Shown: positions 1-7,960 of the stretch, piece by piece | Layout: each line of letters opens with the position of its first letter | Position numbering within the stretch: the stretch's first letter is position 1 | Program-made: the position numbers and the translations under genes | The notes under the pieces: generated by a model | The model's input: the letters and a program-made list of their open reading frames with translations, nothing else | Told to the model about the DNA's origin: nothing | The model's database searches: none | Source of the DNA: Amycolatopsis cihanbeyliensis | GTDB taxonomy: Bacteria; Actinomycetota; Actinomycetes; Mycobacteriales; Pseudonocardiaceae | Assembly: GCF_006715045.1 (NCBI RefSeq) | Contig: NZ_VFML01000001.1 | Span: 4,122,501-4,186,500, forward strand | Direction: 5' to 3' | Length of the DNA stretch: 64,000 nucleotides

Positions 1-540
1 CTGCGCCAGGTGCATGCGTTGCCCCCACCCGCGCGGGTCGGCCCGTGGGCCCCGCTGGACGACGTGCGGGCCAGGGTGGCCGACGCCGAGGAACTCGACC
101 CCGGCGACCGCCGGTTCCTGCTGGACCGCTGCGCGGAGGTGGCCGAGGCGCTGGATCGGCTGGACTTCGCCCTGCGGCCCGGGCTGGTACATGGCGACGC
201 GCACCCCGGCAACGTGATCGTCGGCCCGGACGGTCCGTTGCTGTGTGATTTCGATTCCTCCTGCATCGGGCCACCGGAATGGGATCTCACCCCGCTGGCG
301 GTCGGCAGGGAACGGTTCGGGGATCCGGCGGGCCGATACCAGGCGCTCGCGGATACCTACGGATTCGATGTAACGAAATGGTCCGGTTTCGCGGTACTCA
401 AGGCAGCGCGTGAACTCAAGCTCACTACGAGTGTGCTGCCCATCCTGCGAAGTCACCCGCGGGTACGTGGCGAGCTGCACCGGCGGCTGGATGATTTACG
501 GGCGGGAAGGACGCTGTCCCACTGGCGACGTTACGGCTGA
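1..540 (+). CDS. APH-family phosphotransferase, C-terminal part
   Basis: The frame is open from the first base, so the gene starts upstream of the window; about 179 codons are visible. It carries the two hallmark motifs of the aminoglycoside phosphotransferase / choline kinase fold: HGDAHPGN (catalytic loop, around visible residue 64) and CDFDSS (metal-binding DFD, around residue 82). These enzymes transfer phosphate from ATP to a small hydroxyl substrate in the cytoplasm. The substrate cannot be told from the sequence, and antibiotic resistance should not be assumed. The next gene on this strand starts 317 bases later. Confidence 0.85.
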   Translation: MRQVHALPPPARVGPWAPLDDVRARVADAEELDPGDRRFLLDRCAEVAEALDRLDFALRPGLVHGDAHPGNVIVGPDGPLLCDFDSSCIGPPEWDLTPLAVGRERFGDPAGRYQALADTYGFDVTKWSGFAVLKAARELKLTTSVLPILRSHPRVRGELHRRLDDLRAGRTLSHWRRYG

Positions 541-857
541 GTGGGTGATGGCGGTGACGTTCGGCGACGGTACAAGACCGTTCGCCGTTTTGGTTCACGA
601 TGTCACTGTCTGGTCACAAGTTCGGTACCGCTAGTCAGCCTATTCGTGAGGATCTCCCCCGAAAGTGCAAATTGCAACTACGGAGCGCGACATCGATCGT
701 GGGGTGTCGACCACACCGGAGCTACGGAAAACCTCACGAGAAAGGTGGTAACGGCCCGGGGTCGAAAAGCGGCGGTTTCCGCCCCGAAGCGTCTAGGCTG
801 CGCAACACGCCGAGTCGTCCACCGGAGATCCTGGAGAGTCGTGGAGAGTCCCAGCCG
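541..857 (+). promoter_or_regulatory. Upstream region of the osmoprotectant ABC operon
   Basis: No convincing gene lies in these 317 bases. Seen: an inverted repeat ACGGT-n5-ACCGT at 567-581, a palindrome TGCAAATTGCA at 666-676, a GGCGG-TTT-CCGCC hairpin near 771-783, and a -10-like TAGGCT at 794-799 with no clear -35. A transcript from that -10 would have a leader of about 50 nt ending in purine-rich GGAGAG repeats before the ATG at 858. The palindromes are candidate operators, but no regulator gene is adjacent. Confidence 0.4.
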
Positions 858-1505
858 ATGACTGTGTTCGAGTACGTGGCCGACAGATGGGATCGGCTCT
901 ATCTGCAGGGGCTGTTGCACGCCAGTGCCGTCGTCCAATGCACGATCATCGCGGCGGTACTCGGAGTGGGGATCGGGATCGCGGTGTACCGCAGCCCGGT
1001 CGGCTCCGCACTGGCCACCGCGCTGGCCAGCAGCATCCTGACCATCCCTTCCTTCGCCCTGCTCGGCCTGCTGATCCCGGTGGTGGGCCTCGGCACCGAG
1101 CCCACGGTGATCGCGCTGGTGCTGTACGCGTTGCTGCCGATCGTGCGTAACACCATCGTCGGCCTCGGCGGGGTGGATCCCGCGGTCACCGACGCGGCCA
1201 AGGGCATCGGGATGAGCCGGATCGGCGTGCTGAGCCGGATCGAGCTGCGACTGGCCTGGCCGGCGATCCTGGCCGGAATGCGGGTGGCGACGCAGATGCT
1301 GATGGGCATCGCGGTGATAGCCGCCTACGCCAAGGGGCCGGGGCTCGGTTCCGAGGTGTTCTCCGGGCTGACCAGGGCGGGTAGCGCGAACTCGCTCAAC
1401 CAGGCCCTGACCGGGACCGTCGGCGTCGTGCTGCTGGCGCTGGCGCTCGACGGCATCTATGTCCTGATCGCCCGCTTCACCGTCTCGAGGGGTATCCGTG
1501 CCTGA
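858..1505 (+). CDS. Glycine betaine/choline-type ABC transporter permease (OpuCB/ProW-like)
   Basis: Inner-membrane permease of 215 residues with about five hydrophobic segments. It carries the binding-protein-dependent transport signature around 'AAKGIGMSRIGVLSRIEL' and the phrase 'YALLPIVRNTIVGL' typical of OpuCB/OpuBB permeases. The ATG at 858 is preferred over in-frame codons from 600 because the upstream residues are hydrophilic and unlike the family, and purine-rich GGAGAG precedes this ATG. It overlaps the ATPase gene by 8 bases and is co-transcribed with it. Together with 2827-3597 it should form a heteromeric channel importing compatible solutes. Confidence 0.9.
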   Translation: MTVFEYVADRWDRLYLQGLLHASAVVQCTIIAAVLGVGIGIAVYRSPVGSALATALASSILTIPSFALLGLLIPVVGLGTEPTVIALVLYALLPIVRNTIVGLGGVDPAVTDAAKGIGMSRIGVLSRIELRLAWPAILAGMRVATQMLMGIAVIAAYAKGPGLGSEVFSGLTRAGSANSLNQALTGTVGVVLLALALDGIYVLIARFTVSRGIRA

Positions 1506-2670
1506 GAATGACGCCGTATCCGGGGTCGAGCTGGAGCTCGAACACGTCACCAAGCGGTACCCGGGAACCGGGGAACCGGCGGTGAACGACTTCTCCATGG
1601 TGGTGCCCGCGGGGAAGATCGTGATCTTCGTCGGGCCCTCCGGCTGCGGCAAGACCACCACCATGCGGATGATCAACCGGCTGATCGAGCCCACCTCGGG
1701 GCGGATCACCATCGGCGGGGAGGACGCGCTCGAGCTCAACCCGGACACCCTGCGCCGCCGGGTCGGCTACGCCATCCAACAGGCCGGGCTGTTCCCGCAC
1801 TTCACCGTGGCACAGAACATCGCGGTGGTTCCCGGCCTGCTCGACTGGTCCAGGCAGCGGATCACCGACCGGGTGGACGAGATGATGGACCTGGTCGGCC
1901 TGGACCCGGCGGTCTACCGCGACCGTTACCCGCGGCAGCTCTCCGGCGGGCAGCAGCAGCGGGTCGGGGTGGCCAGGGCGTTGGCGGCCGACCCCCCGGT
2001 GCTGCTGATGGACGAGCCCTTCGGCGCGGTCGACCCGATCACCAGGGGAAACCTGCAGGACGAGCTGCTGCGGCTGCAGACCGAGCTGCGCAAGACCATC
2101 GTCTTCGTCACCCACGACTTCGACGAGGCGGTCAAGCTGGGCGACCGGATCGCGGTGCTCGGTGACCAGTCCTCGATCCTGCAGTACGACACCCCGGAGG
2201 CGATCCTGGCCAACCCCGCCGACGACACCGTGGCCGGGTTCGTCGGCGCGGGTGCCTCGCTCAAGCAACTCACCCTGCTGCGCGTGCGGGACGTCGAGGT
2301 CAAGAACGACGCGCTGACCGCGATCGCTTCCGAGGACTCGCCGGCCGGGTTGCGGGAGAAGTTGTCCGGGCACCGCACCAAGTACGCGCTGGTGCTGGAC
2401 GAGCGGCGCCGCCCGACGCGTTGGGTGCACCAGCGGGACCTGGCCACGGCGGGCTCGCTGGCCACCGCGGGCCGGGCGATCGGCGACTCGGTGAGCACGC
2501 AGTCCACGCTGCAGGACGCGCTGGAGGCGATCATCACCGAGGGCGGGAACGCGGTGGTGACCGGGACCCGCGGTGAGTACGTCGGCACCATCGACATCAA
2601 GACGGTGACCGACACCGTGCAGCAGCTACGTGAGGAGCACGCCGAGGCCGCGGAAGGTGCGGACGCATGA
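1498..2670 (+). CDS. Osmoprotectant ABC transporter ATP-binding protein with CBS domains (OpuCA/ProV-like)
   Basis: ATPase of 390 residues. Walker A GPSGCGKTTT lies near residue 45, the signature LSGGQQQRVGVARAL near residue 145, and Walker B VLLMDEPFGAVDP follows. The C-terminal third (about 250-375) looks like the tandem CBS module that senses ionic strength or nucleotides in OpuA/OpuC transporters. The GTG start overlaps the end of the upstream permease by 8 bases. The TGA stop shares an ATGA with the first copy of the 80-bp repeat that follows. It energises uptake together with the two permeases and the lipoprotein. Confidence 0.93.
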   Translation: MPENDAVSGVELELEHVTKRYPGTGEPAVNDFSMVVPAGKIVIFVGPSGCGKTTTMRMINRLIEPTSGRITIGGEDALELNPDTLRRRVGYAIQQAGLFPHFTVAQNIAVVPGLLDWSRQRITDRVDEMMDLVGLDPAVYRDRYPRQLSGGQQQRVGVARALAADPPVLLMDEPFGAVDPITRGNLQDELLRLQTELRKTIVFVTHDFDEAVKLGDRIAVLGDQSSILQYDTPEAILANPADDTVAGFVGAGASLKQLTLLRVRDVEVKNDALTAIASEDSPAGLREKLSGHRTKYALVLDERRRPTRWVHQRDLATAGSLATAGRAIGDSVSTQSTLQDALEAIITEGGNAVVTGTRGEYVGTIDIKTVTDTVQQLREEHAEAAEGADA

Positions 2671-2826
2671 GCGGTGAGGGCGACGCCTCGCGAGCATCGC
2701 AGGTCCGGCCCGCGGGGCGAGGAGCGCAGCGAGAAGGAGTCGAGCCATGAGCGGTGAAGGCGACGCCTCGCGAGCATCGCAGGTCCGGCCCGCGGGGCGA
2801 GGAGCGCAGCGAGAAGGAGTCGAGCC
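2667..2826 (+). repeat. Two tandem 80-bp units, each a 27-codon ORF coupled by ATGA
   Basis: Two head-to-tail 80-bp copies (2667-2746 and 2747-2826) differ at one base (2678 G versus 2758 A). Each begins with ATGAGC and ends with a Shine-Dalgarno-like GAGAAGGAG seven bases before the next ATG. Because 80 is not a multiple of three, each copy encodes a 27-residue ORF (MSGEGDASRASQ...VEP) whose TGA lies in the ATGA of the next unit. Thus 2667-2750 and 2747-2830 link the ATPase stop to the permease start at 2827 by three successive ATGA junctions. It may be a dispersed intergenic element of this lineage (from memory, not checkable here). Confidence 0.9.
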
Positions 2827-3597
2827 ATGAGCACCGTGGCCGGGTTCTCCACCGAGTCGGGCTCCAAGCGCGCCGATCGGATCCGGCTGTTCGCCCAGCC
2901 CGCGGCCGTGTTCGTCATGGTCACCGCCGTGCTGATCTGGGCGTTCACCAGGGACAACGACGAGATCGAGGCGGAGTCGATCCAGGCGGGGGTGCTGCTT
3001 ACCCGCACCTGGGAGCACCTGCTGATCACCATCGTGGTGACCGCGATCGTGGTGGGGGTCGCGGTGCCCCTCGGGGTGATGCTGACCAGGAGCTGGGCCC
3101 GCCCGGTCACCCCGCTGTTCACCGGGATCGCGAACATCGGGCAGGCGGCGCCCGCGCTCGGCGTGATCGTGCTGTTCTTCCTGTGGACCGACTGGGAGGG
3201 CCTGTGGTGCGCGGCCCTGCCGCTGGCCTTCTACTCGCTGCTCCCGGTGCTGCGGAACACGATCGTCGGCATCCAGTCGGTCGACCCCGCCCTCGTCGAC
3301 GCCGGAAGGGGGATCGGCATGTCCGGTTCGGGCGTGCTGTTGCGGATCGAGGTGCCGCTGGCGATCCCGCTGATCCTGGCCGGCCTGCGTACCTCGCTGG
3401 TGCTCGCGGTCGGCACCGCCACGCTGGCGTTCTTCGTCAACGGCGGCGGGCTCGGCGAGCTGATCGACACCGGGTACAAGCTGAACCGGGTGCCGGTGCT
3501 GCTGGTCGGCGCGGTGCTGGCGGTCGGGCTGGCGCTGCTGGTCGACTGGCTGGGCGCCGTGCTCGAGGAGTACCTCGGACCGAGGGGCCTGTCGTGA
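2827..3597 (+). CDS. Osmoprotectant ABC transporter permease (OpuCD-like)
   Basis: Second permease, 256 residues, longer at the N-terminus than the first, with about six hydrophobic segments. It repeats the family phrase 'YSLLPVLRNTIVGI' and the EAA-like loop 'DAGRGIGMSGSGVLLRIEV'. The ATG at 2827 is chosen because it follows the strong GAGAAGGAG supplied by the second copy of the 80-bp repeat and overlaps that repeat's mini-ORF stop in ATGA. Its 3' end lies inside a second, unrelated tandem repeat that leads to the lipoprotein gene. It pairs with the product of 858-1505. Confidence 0.92.
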   Translation: MSTVAGFSTESGSKRADRIRLFAQPAAVFVMVTAVLIWAFTRDNDEIEAESIQAGVLLTRTWEHLLITIVVTAIVVGVAVPLGVMLTRSWARPVTPLFTGIANIGQAAPALGVIVLFFLWTDWEGLWCAALPLAFYSLLPVLRNTIVGIQSVDPALVDAGRGIGMSGSGVLLRIEVPLAIPLILAGLRTSLVLAVGTATLAFFVNGGGLGELIDTGYKLNRVPVLLVGAVLAVGLALLVDWLGAVLEEYLGPRGLS

Positions 3598-3653
3598 GGG
3601 GCTTGCCGCGAGGGGGCTTGCTGTCAGGGGGACTGCTGTGAGGGAGCTGCCAT
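3582..3653 (+). repeat. Five imperfect 14-15-bp tandem units at the permease/lipoprotein junction
   Basis: Units start at 3582, 3596, 3610, 3625 and 3640. Each begins GAGGGG, GAGGGGG or a variant and ends in a GTC/GCC/CTG-containing half, for example GAGGGGCTTGCCGC. The array spans the permease stop (3595-3597) and runs into the ATG of the binding-protein gene (3652). Every unit carries a Shine-Dalgarno-like G-rich core, so repeat number could affect initiation at 3652. Confidence 0.75.
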
Positions 3654-4626
3654 GAGGCGCGGGAGGATGCGTGCGGTGCTCGGTGCGGCGTTGCTGACGC
3701 TGCCGCTGGCCGGGTGCGGGTTGAACGTGAACGCCGCGGTGCCGTTCAGTGTCGGCCCCGGGTCGATCCGGCCCGCGCCCTCGCTGGACGGCGTGGAGAT
3801 CACCGTGGGTTCGAAGGACTTCACCGAGAACATCCTGCTCGGCTACTTCGCCGAGCTGGCGTTGGAGGCCGCCGGCGCGGACGTGATCGACCTGACCAAC
3901 ATCAACGGGTCGAACAGCGCGCGGTATGCCCTGCTGGACGGGCAGATCGACGTGCAGTGGGAGTACACCGGGACCGGGTGGCTGTCCTACCTGGGCCACG
4001 ACAGCCCGGTCCCGGGCGAGCAGGAGCAGTACGAGGCGGTCAAGGAGGCCGACGCCGAGCAGACCGGCATCGCCTGGCTGCGGTACTCGCCGCTGAACAA
4101 CACCTATGCGTTCGGCACCACCGCGGCCTACGCCCGGCAGCACGGCCTGGAGACAACCACGGACATGACGAACTTCCTGAAGGAGAACCCGCAGGAGGCG
4201 GTGTTCTGCGTGGAGCCGGAGTTCGCCAGCAGGCCGGACGGCATGCCCGGGGTGCAGGCCACCTACGGCTTCCCGGTGACCACGAGCAAGACCTTCGGTA
4301 CCGGGGCGATCTACACCGCGATCGACAGCGGGATCTGCAACTTCGGCGAGGTGTTCACCACCGACGGCCGGATCTCCGGGCTGAACCTGCGGGTGCTCGA
4401 GGACGACAAGCGGTTCTTCCCGCAGTACAACGCGGCGGTGACCACCCGCGTCTCGTTCCTCGAGCAGTACCCGGTGCTGCGGGACATCCTGGAACCGATC
4501 GCCGCGGCGATCGACAACGAGCAGATCACCGAGTTGAACAAGCAGGTCGACGTGGACGGAAGGGACCCGGCCAAGGTGGCGCGGGACTGGATGGTGGAGA
4601 AGGGCTTCATCACCCTCCCCGATTAG
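3652..4626 (+). CDS. Osmoprotectant ABC transporter substrate-binding lipoprotein (OpuCC/ProX-like)
   Basis: Protein of 324 residues with a basic N-terminus, a hydrophobic stretch and a lipobox LPLAGC near residue 22, so it is exported and anchored outside the membrane. The mature part begins with 'VGSKDFTENILLGYFAELAL', characteristic of the OpuAC family that binds glycine betaine, choline or carnitine in an aromatic cage. The phrase 'YEYTGTGW' pattern appears here as 'QWEYTGTGWLSYLG'. The start follows GAGGGAGCTGCC, the last unit of a tandem repeat. It is the last gene of the four-gene transporter operon. Confidence 0.93.
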   Translation: MRRGRMRAVLGAALLTLPLAGCGLNVNAAVPFSVGPGSIRPAPSLDGVEITVGSKDFTENILLGYFAELALEAAGADVIDLTNINGSNSARYALLDGQIDVQWEYTGTGWLSYLGHDSPVPGEQEQYEAVKEADAEQTGIAWLRYSPLNNTYAFGTTAAYARQHGLETTTDMTNFLKENPQEAVFCVEPEFASRPDGMPGVQATYGFPVTTSKTFGTGAIYTAIDSGICNFGEVFTTDGRISGLNLRVLEDDKRFFPQYNAAVTTRVSFLEQYPVLRDILEPIAAAIDNEQITELNKQVDVDGRDPAKVARDWMVEKGFITLPD

Positions 4627-4657
4627 CGGCTGGCGCAGGTCAGGGGCTTCTGTCAGC

Positions 4658-4788
4658 ATGGGGGCATGCCTGCTGTGTGGGATCACGTCGGTGTCGTTGC
4701 CCTGCTGCTGCGGCGCGGCCGCCTCGGCTCCCCGCCGGGGCAGGGCTTCCTTACGCCCTGATCCTGCGACAGCAAGGAAAGAATTCGC
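4658..4788 (+). promoter_or_regulatory. Candidate polycysteine leader ORF upstream of the TauD-type gene
   Basis: An ATG at 4658 opens a frame with five cysteines in its first 18 residues (MGACLLCGITSVSLPCCCG), including three consecutive TGC codons at 4703-4711. The frame overlaps the start of the dioxygenase gene and ends at 4942. Polycysteine leader ORFs acting as cysteine-responsive attenuators of sulfur genes are established in mycobacteria, and a TauD-type enzyme is a plausible target. Against it: the same bases read as Leu-Leu-Leu in a competing 31-codon ORF at 4666-4761, and neither ORF has a convincing ribosome site or -10 element. Confidence 0.3.
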
Positions 4789-5721
4789 ATGTCCGTTGAA
4801 TTGTCCGAGCGGTTCACCCTGCGCGAAGCCAGTGCTCCCGCCGGCGGGATCCTGGAAGGCACCCGGGTACTGCGCCGGCTGCCCGAAGGGGTCGAGTCCC
4901 GGCCGTACGAGCTGTTCGACCTGCGCCCGCTCGGCCGGGTGATCGGCGCCGAGATCCACGGGGTGGACCTCGGCACGCCGCTGACGGCCGAGCTGCGCGC
5001 CGAGCTGAACCGGGCGCTGCTGGAGTGGAAGGTGCTGTTCTTCCGCGACCAGGACATCACCTGGCAGCAGCAGCGTGACTTCGCCAGGAACTGGGGTGAG
5101 CCGGAGACCAACCCGTTCATCCCGACCGGGGACTCGGGCGAGGTCACCCGGTTCTCCCGGGATGCCTCGATGCCGGCCTTCGAGAACATCTGGCACACCG
5201 ACGTCACCTTCCGGCCGAATCCGGCGCTGGGCTCGGTGCTGCGGCTGGTGCGGGTGCCGCCGGTCGGCGGGGACACCATGTGGGCGGATATGGCCGCCGC
5301 CTACGACAACCTGCCCGAGGAGATCAAGACCCGGATCGAGGGGTTGCGTGCGGTGCACGACTACATCCCCGGTTTCGCGCGGTTCTCCGACCACGAGCTG
5401 CTGCACCGCAAGCAGGAGGAGTTCCCTCCGGTGGAGCACCCGGTGGTGCGCAGGCACCCGGAGACCGGCAGGCGCACACTGTTCGTGAACCAGGCGTTCA
5501 CCACGCACATCGTGGGCATGGACCGCGCGGAGAGTGACCAGCTGCTGCACCTGCTGTTCACCCAGGCACATGTACCGGAGTACCAGGTCCGCTTCCGCTG
5601 GGCGGAGAACTCGGTGGCGTTCTGGGACAACCGTGCCACCCAGCACTACGCGGTGAACGACTACCAGCCGCATGTGCGGATCGCCGAGCGCGTGGCGATC
5701 GCGGGTGACCGCCCGGTGTAG
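4789..5721 (+). CDS. TauD/TfdA-family Fe(II)/2-oxoglutarate dioxygenase
   Basis: Protein of 310 residues with the metal triad in family positions: HTD at 136-138 and a distal histidine in 'RATQHYAVNDY' (H286), followed by the 2-oxoglutarate-binding arginine region 'HVRIAERVAI'. Family members hydroxylate taurine, alkyl sulfates or other small acids, often to release sulfite or sulfate in sulfur starvation. The substrate here is unknown. The start follows AAGGAAAG. The N-terminal 35 residues are longer than in typical TauD. It converges with the DUF6474 gene, leaving three bases between the stops. Confidence 0.88.
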   Translation: MSVELSERFTLREASAPAGGILEGTRVLRRLPEGVESRPYELFDLRPLGRVIGAEIHGVDLGTPLTAELRAELNRALLEWKVLFFRDQDITWQQQRDFARNWGEPETNPFIPTGDSGEVTRFSRDASMPAFENIWHTDVTFRPNPALGSVLRLVRVPPVGGDTMWADMAAAYDNLPEEIKTRIEGLRAVHDYIPGFARFSDHELLHRKQEEFPPVEHPVVRRHPETGRRTLFVNQAFTTHIVGMDRAESDQLLHLLFTQAHVPEYQVRFRWAENSVAFWDNRATQHYAVNDYQPHVRIAERVAIAGDRPV

Positions 5722-5724
5722 GGA

Positions 5725-6216
5725 TCAGATGCCCAGGCGGTGCAGCAGCTGTGACTCGAGCCGCTCGAGCTCACCCGCGACGGCCCGGTGCGCGGCCTTG
5801 CGCCGGGCCGCCGGCATCCGCTCCGCGGCCCGGACGGACGCGGTGAGCTGTTCCAGCGTGCCCTGGGCCTGATCGGCGAACGCCTGGTCGTCGGCGGTCG
5901 CGCGCTGCGCCTTGCGCAGGTCGGCGAGGCCGTCGGCGACCCCGGCGATCCGGGCGTGCAGTGCCGCGCCCCGGCCGGTGAACTCGCCGAGCCGCGTTAC
6001 CGGCACCCCGAGCTGCCGGGCGCGGTAGCGGTCGTAGGTCTCCCGCGCGACGCCGGCCGCCCGTGCCGCGTACGGGGTCAGCACCGGCACCACCGCGGGC
6101 CCGACCACCTTCGCCACCCCGACCGCGGTGCGGGCCCGCTTCACCGCGTCCTTGCTCTCCTTGGCGGCGTCCTTGCCCGCCTTCTTCTCGGCCTTCTTCT
6201 CGGCTTTGCGCGTCAT
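5725..6216 (-). CDS. DUF6474 family protein
   Basis: Hypothetical protein of 163 residues. It has a lysine-rich N-terminus (MTRKAEKKAEKKAG), a hydrophobic stretch 'VVGPAVVPVLTPYAARAAG', then 'YDRYRARQLGVP' and an alpha-helical C-terminal half. This pattern matches DUF6474 proteins of actinomycetes, whose function is unknown. The ATG at 6216 is preferred over one 60 bases upstream because GGAGG lies nine bases before it. The next gene on the other strand begins about 100 bases away, so the two are divergent. Confidence 0.8.
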   Translation of the reverse strand: MTRKAEKKAEKKAGKDAAKESKDAVKRARTAVGVAKVVGPAVVPVLTPYAARAAGVARETYDRYRARQLGVPVTRLGEFTGRGAALHARIAGVADGLADLRKAQRATADDQAFADQAQGTLEQLTASVRAAERMPAARRKAAHRAVAGELERLESQLLHRLGI

Positions 6217-6301
6217 CGCCTGGCACCTCCGGCACGTGTCGCAGTCGAACTTACTGGTCGCATCGCGGCCGGGCATGTCCGCCCGTGTCGGTGGGGACTC
6301 T

Positions 6302-6307
6302 TAGAGT
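6302..6307 (+). promoter_or_regulatory. -10 element TAGAGT, probable leaderless promoter
   Basis: TAGAGT ends six bases before the ATG at 6314, so transcription should begin at or next to the start codon. No Shine-Dalgarno sequence precedes the gene, in line with a leaderless mRNA. Confidence 0.5.
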
Positions 6308-6313
6308 GAAGGC

Positions 6314-7957
6314 ATGGATTCCGAGGTGCTGCTCGACGCCGCTGTGGTGACGCGGTGCCGCCGCCGGGTGCACCTCGAACACGACCCCGCCATGCGCGAG
6401 GTCGAGCTTCCCCCACCGGACCCCGCCATCGAGCAGCGGATCGCCGACGCCGCCGCGCACCGGGTGGAGATCGCGCGGCGGCTGGCCGAGGCCACCGCGG
6501 CCGGGCCGGGCTGGGTGACCGTCCCGCGCGAGTGGACCGCGGCCGAGCGGGTGCGGGCCACCACCGAGGCGCTGGCCGCAGGGGCACCCTTCGTCTGGGG
6601 TGCCCTGCTGCCGGCCGACCCCGCTACGGGCCGGCGTGGCGGGTCGGAGCTGCTGGTGCGCACCACGACCGGCTACCTGCCGGTGATCGTGGTCCGGCAC
6701 CGGATCACCGACCGCGGGACCGGGGCGCGCACCACCGCGATGACCGACCTCGACCCCGGCAACGCCGGTACGGACGAGGAGCGCAAGGTGCGCGCGCAGC
6801 CGCGGGACCAGCTACGACTGGCGCATATCCGCAGGCTGTTGCAGGCGGTCGGGTATGCCGAGCCGGTGCGGGCGATCGGCGGGGTGATCGGGCTGGACGC
6901 CGATGTGGTGGTCTGGCACGACCTGGACGCGCCGACCTGGCCGGGCGGGCGCAGCGCGCTGACCGAGTACGACGCCCGGTTCGCCGACCGGCTGGCCATC
7001 GCCGAGGCCGCCGCCGCCCGGCGCGAGCCGCTCGCCGCACCCTCCCGGGTCCTGGAGTGCCGGCACTGCCCGTGGTGGTCGACCTGCGCCACCGAGCTCG
7101 CCCGTACCCGGGACGTGAGCCTGGTGGTGCGCGGCGAGGACGCGATGGAGCTGCGCCGGGTCGGGGTGAGCACGGTGGACAGGCTGGCCGCGCTGGATCC
7201 CGCCGAGGAGGCGCCGGTGCAGTGGACCGGCACCACCCACACCGACGCGGTCGCGCTGGCCAGGGCCTGGCTGGCGGACCTGACCATGGTGCGCAAGGTG
7301 GACGAGGTCAGCGTGCCGCGTGCCGATGTCGAGGTGGACATCGACATGGAGAGCTTCGGCGACGCCGGCGCGTACCTGTGGGGCTGCCTGCTCAGCGGGC
7401 GGGACATCGGCATCGAACCCGGCTACCACGCGTTCGCCACCTGGGAGCCGCTGCCGACCCCGGACGAGGCGCGGTCCTTCGCCGAGTTCTGGGCCTGGCT
7501 GACCGAGGTGCGCTCGCGGGCCGCGGCGGCCGGGCTCGGCTTCCGCGCCTACTGCTACAACGCGCTGGCGGAGAACCGCTGGTTGTTCGGCTCGGTGGAG
7601 CGGTTCGCCGGGATGGAGGGGATGCCCACCCGGTCGGGGGTGCGCGAGTTCGTCGACTCGGACGAGTGGGTGGACCTGTTCCGCAGCGTCACCGACCAGT
7701 TCCTGTGCTCGCACGGCAAGGGCCTCAAGGTGATCGCGCCGGTGGCCGGGTTCCGCTGGCGGGACCCGGAGGCAGGCGGGGAGGCCTCGATGCGCTGGTA
7801 CCGGGATGCCGTGGGGATGGACGGCGAGCCGCCGGACCTCCCGCAGCGGGACCGGCTCCTGCGCTACAACGAGGACGACGTGCGGGCCACGCGGGTCCTG
7901 CGCGAGTGGATGTCCGGCCCCGCCATGCGGGACATTCCGTTCATGGGTGACCTGTGA
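6314..7957 (+). CDS. TM0106-type RecB-like nuclease / RNase H-like protein
   Basis: Protein of 547 residues. The N-terminal half starts with a basic 'VVTRCRRRVHLEHD' motif and ends with a cysteine cluster CRHCPWWSTC (about residues 246-255), like the Fe-S-linked cysteines of RecB/AddB-type nucleases. The C-terminal half, from 'DIDMESFGD' near residue 340, is an RNase H-like 3'-5' exonuclease fold ending in 'YNEDDVRATRVL', the typical last acidic motif. Actinomycete homologues are annotated as TM0106 family RecB-like putative nucleases; their role is unknown, perhaps DNA repair. It converges with the SDR gene three bases beyond its stop. Confidence 0.85.
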   Translation: MDSEVLLDAAVVTRCRRRVHLEHDPAMREVELPPPDPAIEQRIADAAAHRVEIARRLAEATAAGPGWVTVPREWTAAERVRATTEALAAGAPFVWGALLPADPATGRRGGSELLVRTTTGYLPVIVVRHRITDRGTGARTTAMTDLDPGNAGTDEERKVRAQPRDQLRLAHIRRLLQAVGYAEPVRAIGGVIGLDADVVVWHDLDAPTWPGGRSALTEYDARFADRLAIAEAAAARREPLAAPSRVLECRHCPWWSTCATELARTRDVSLVVRGEDAMELRRVGVSTVDRLAALDPAEEAPVQWTGTTHTDAVALARAWLADLTMVRKVDEVSVPRADVEVDIDMESFGDAGAYLWGCLLSGRDIGIEPGYHAFATWEPLPTPDEARSFAEFWAWLTEVRSRAAAAGLGFRAYCYNALAENRWLFGSVERFAGMEGMPTRSGVREFVDSDEWVDLFRSVTDQFLCSHGKGLKVIAPVAGFRWRDPEAGGEASMRWYRDAVGMDGEPPDLPQRDRLLRYNEDDVRATRVLREWMSGPAMRDIPFMGDL

Positions 7958-7960
7958 CGG

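Noticed and set aside
541..861. Short plus-strand open frames between the APH gene and the first permease
   Set aside because: No ribosome site, no recognisable protein and overlapping alternatives; the region looks regulatory.
2667..2826. 80-bp tandem repeat as an insertion-sequence remnant
   Set aside because: No terminal inverted repeats, target duplications or transposase trace; the element starts and ends at translation signals instead.
2626..5673. Very long minus-strand open frame (over 1,000 codons) across the ABC operon and dioxygenase gene
   Set aside because: It is a GC-driven shadow of five confident plus-strand genes; the product is low-complexity and has no start signal.
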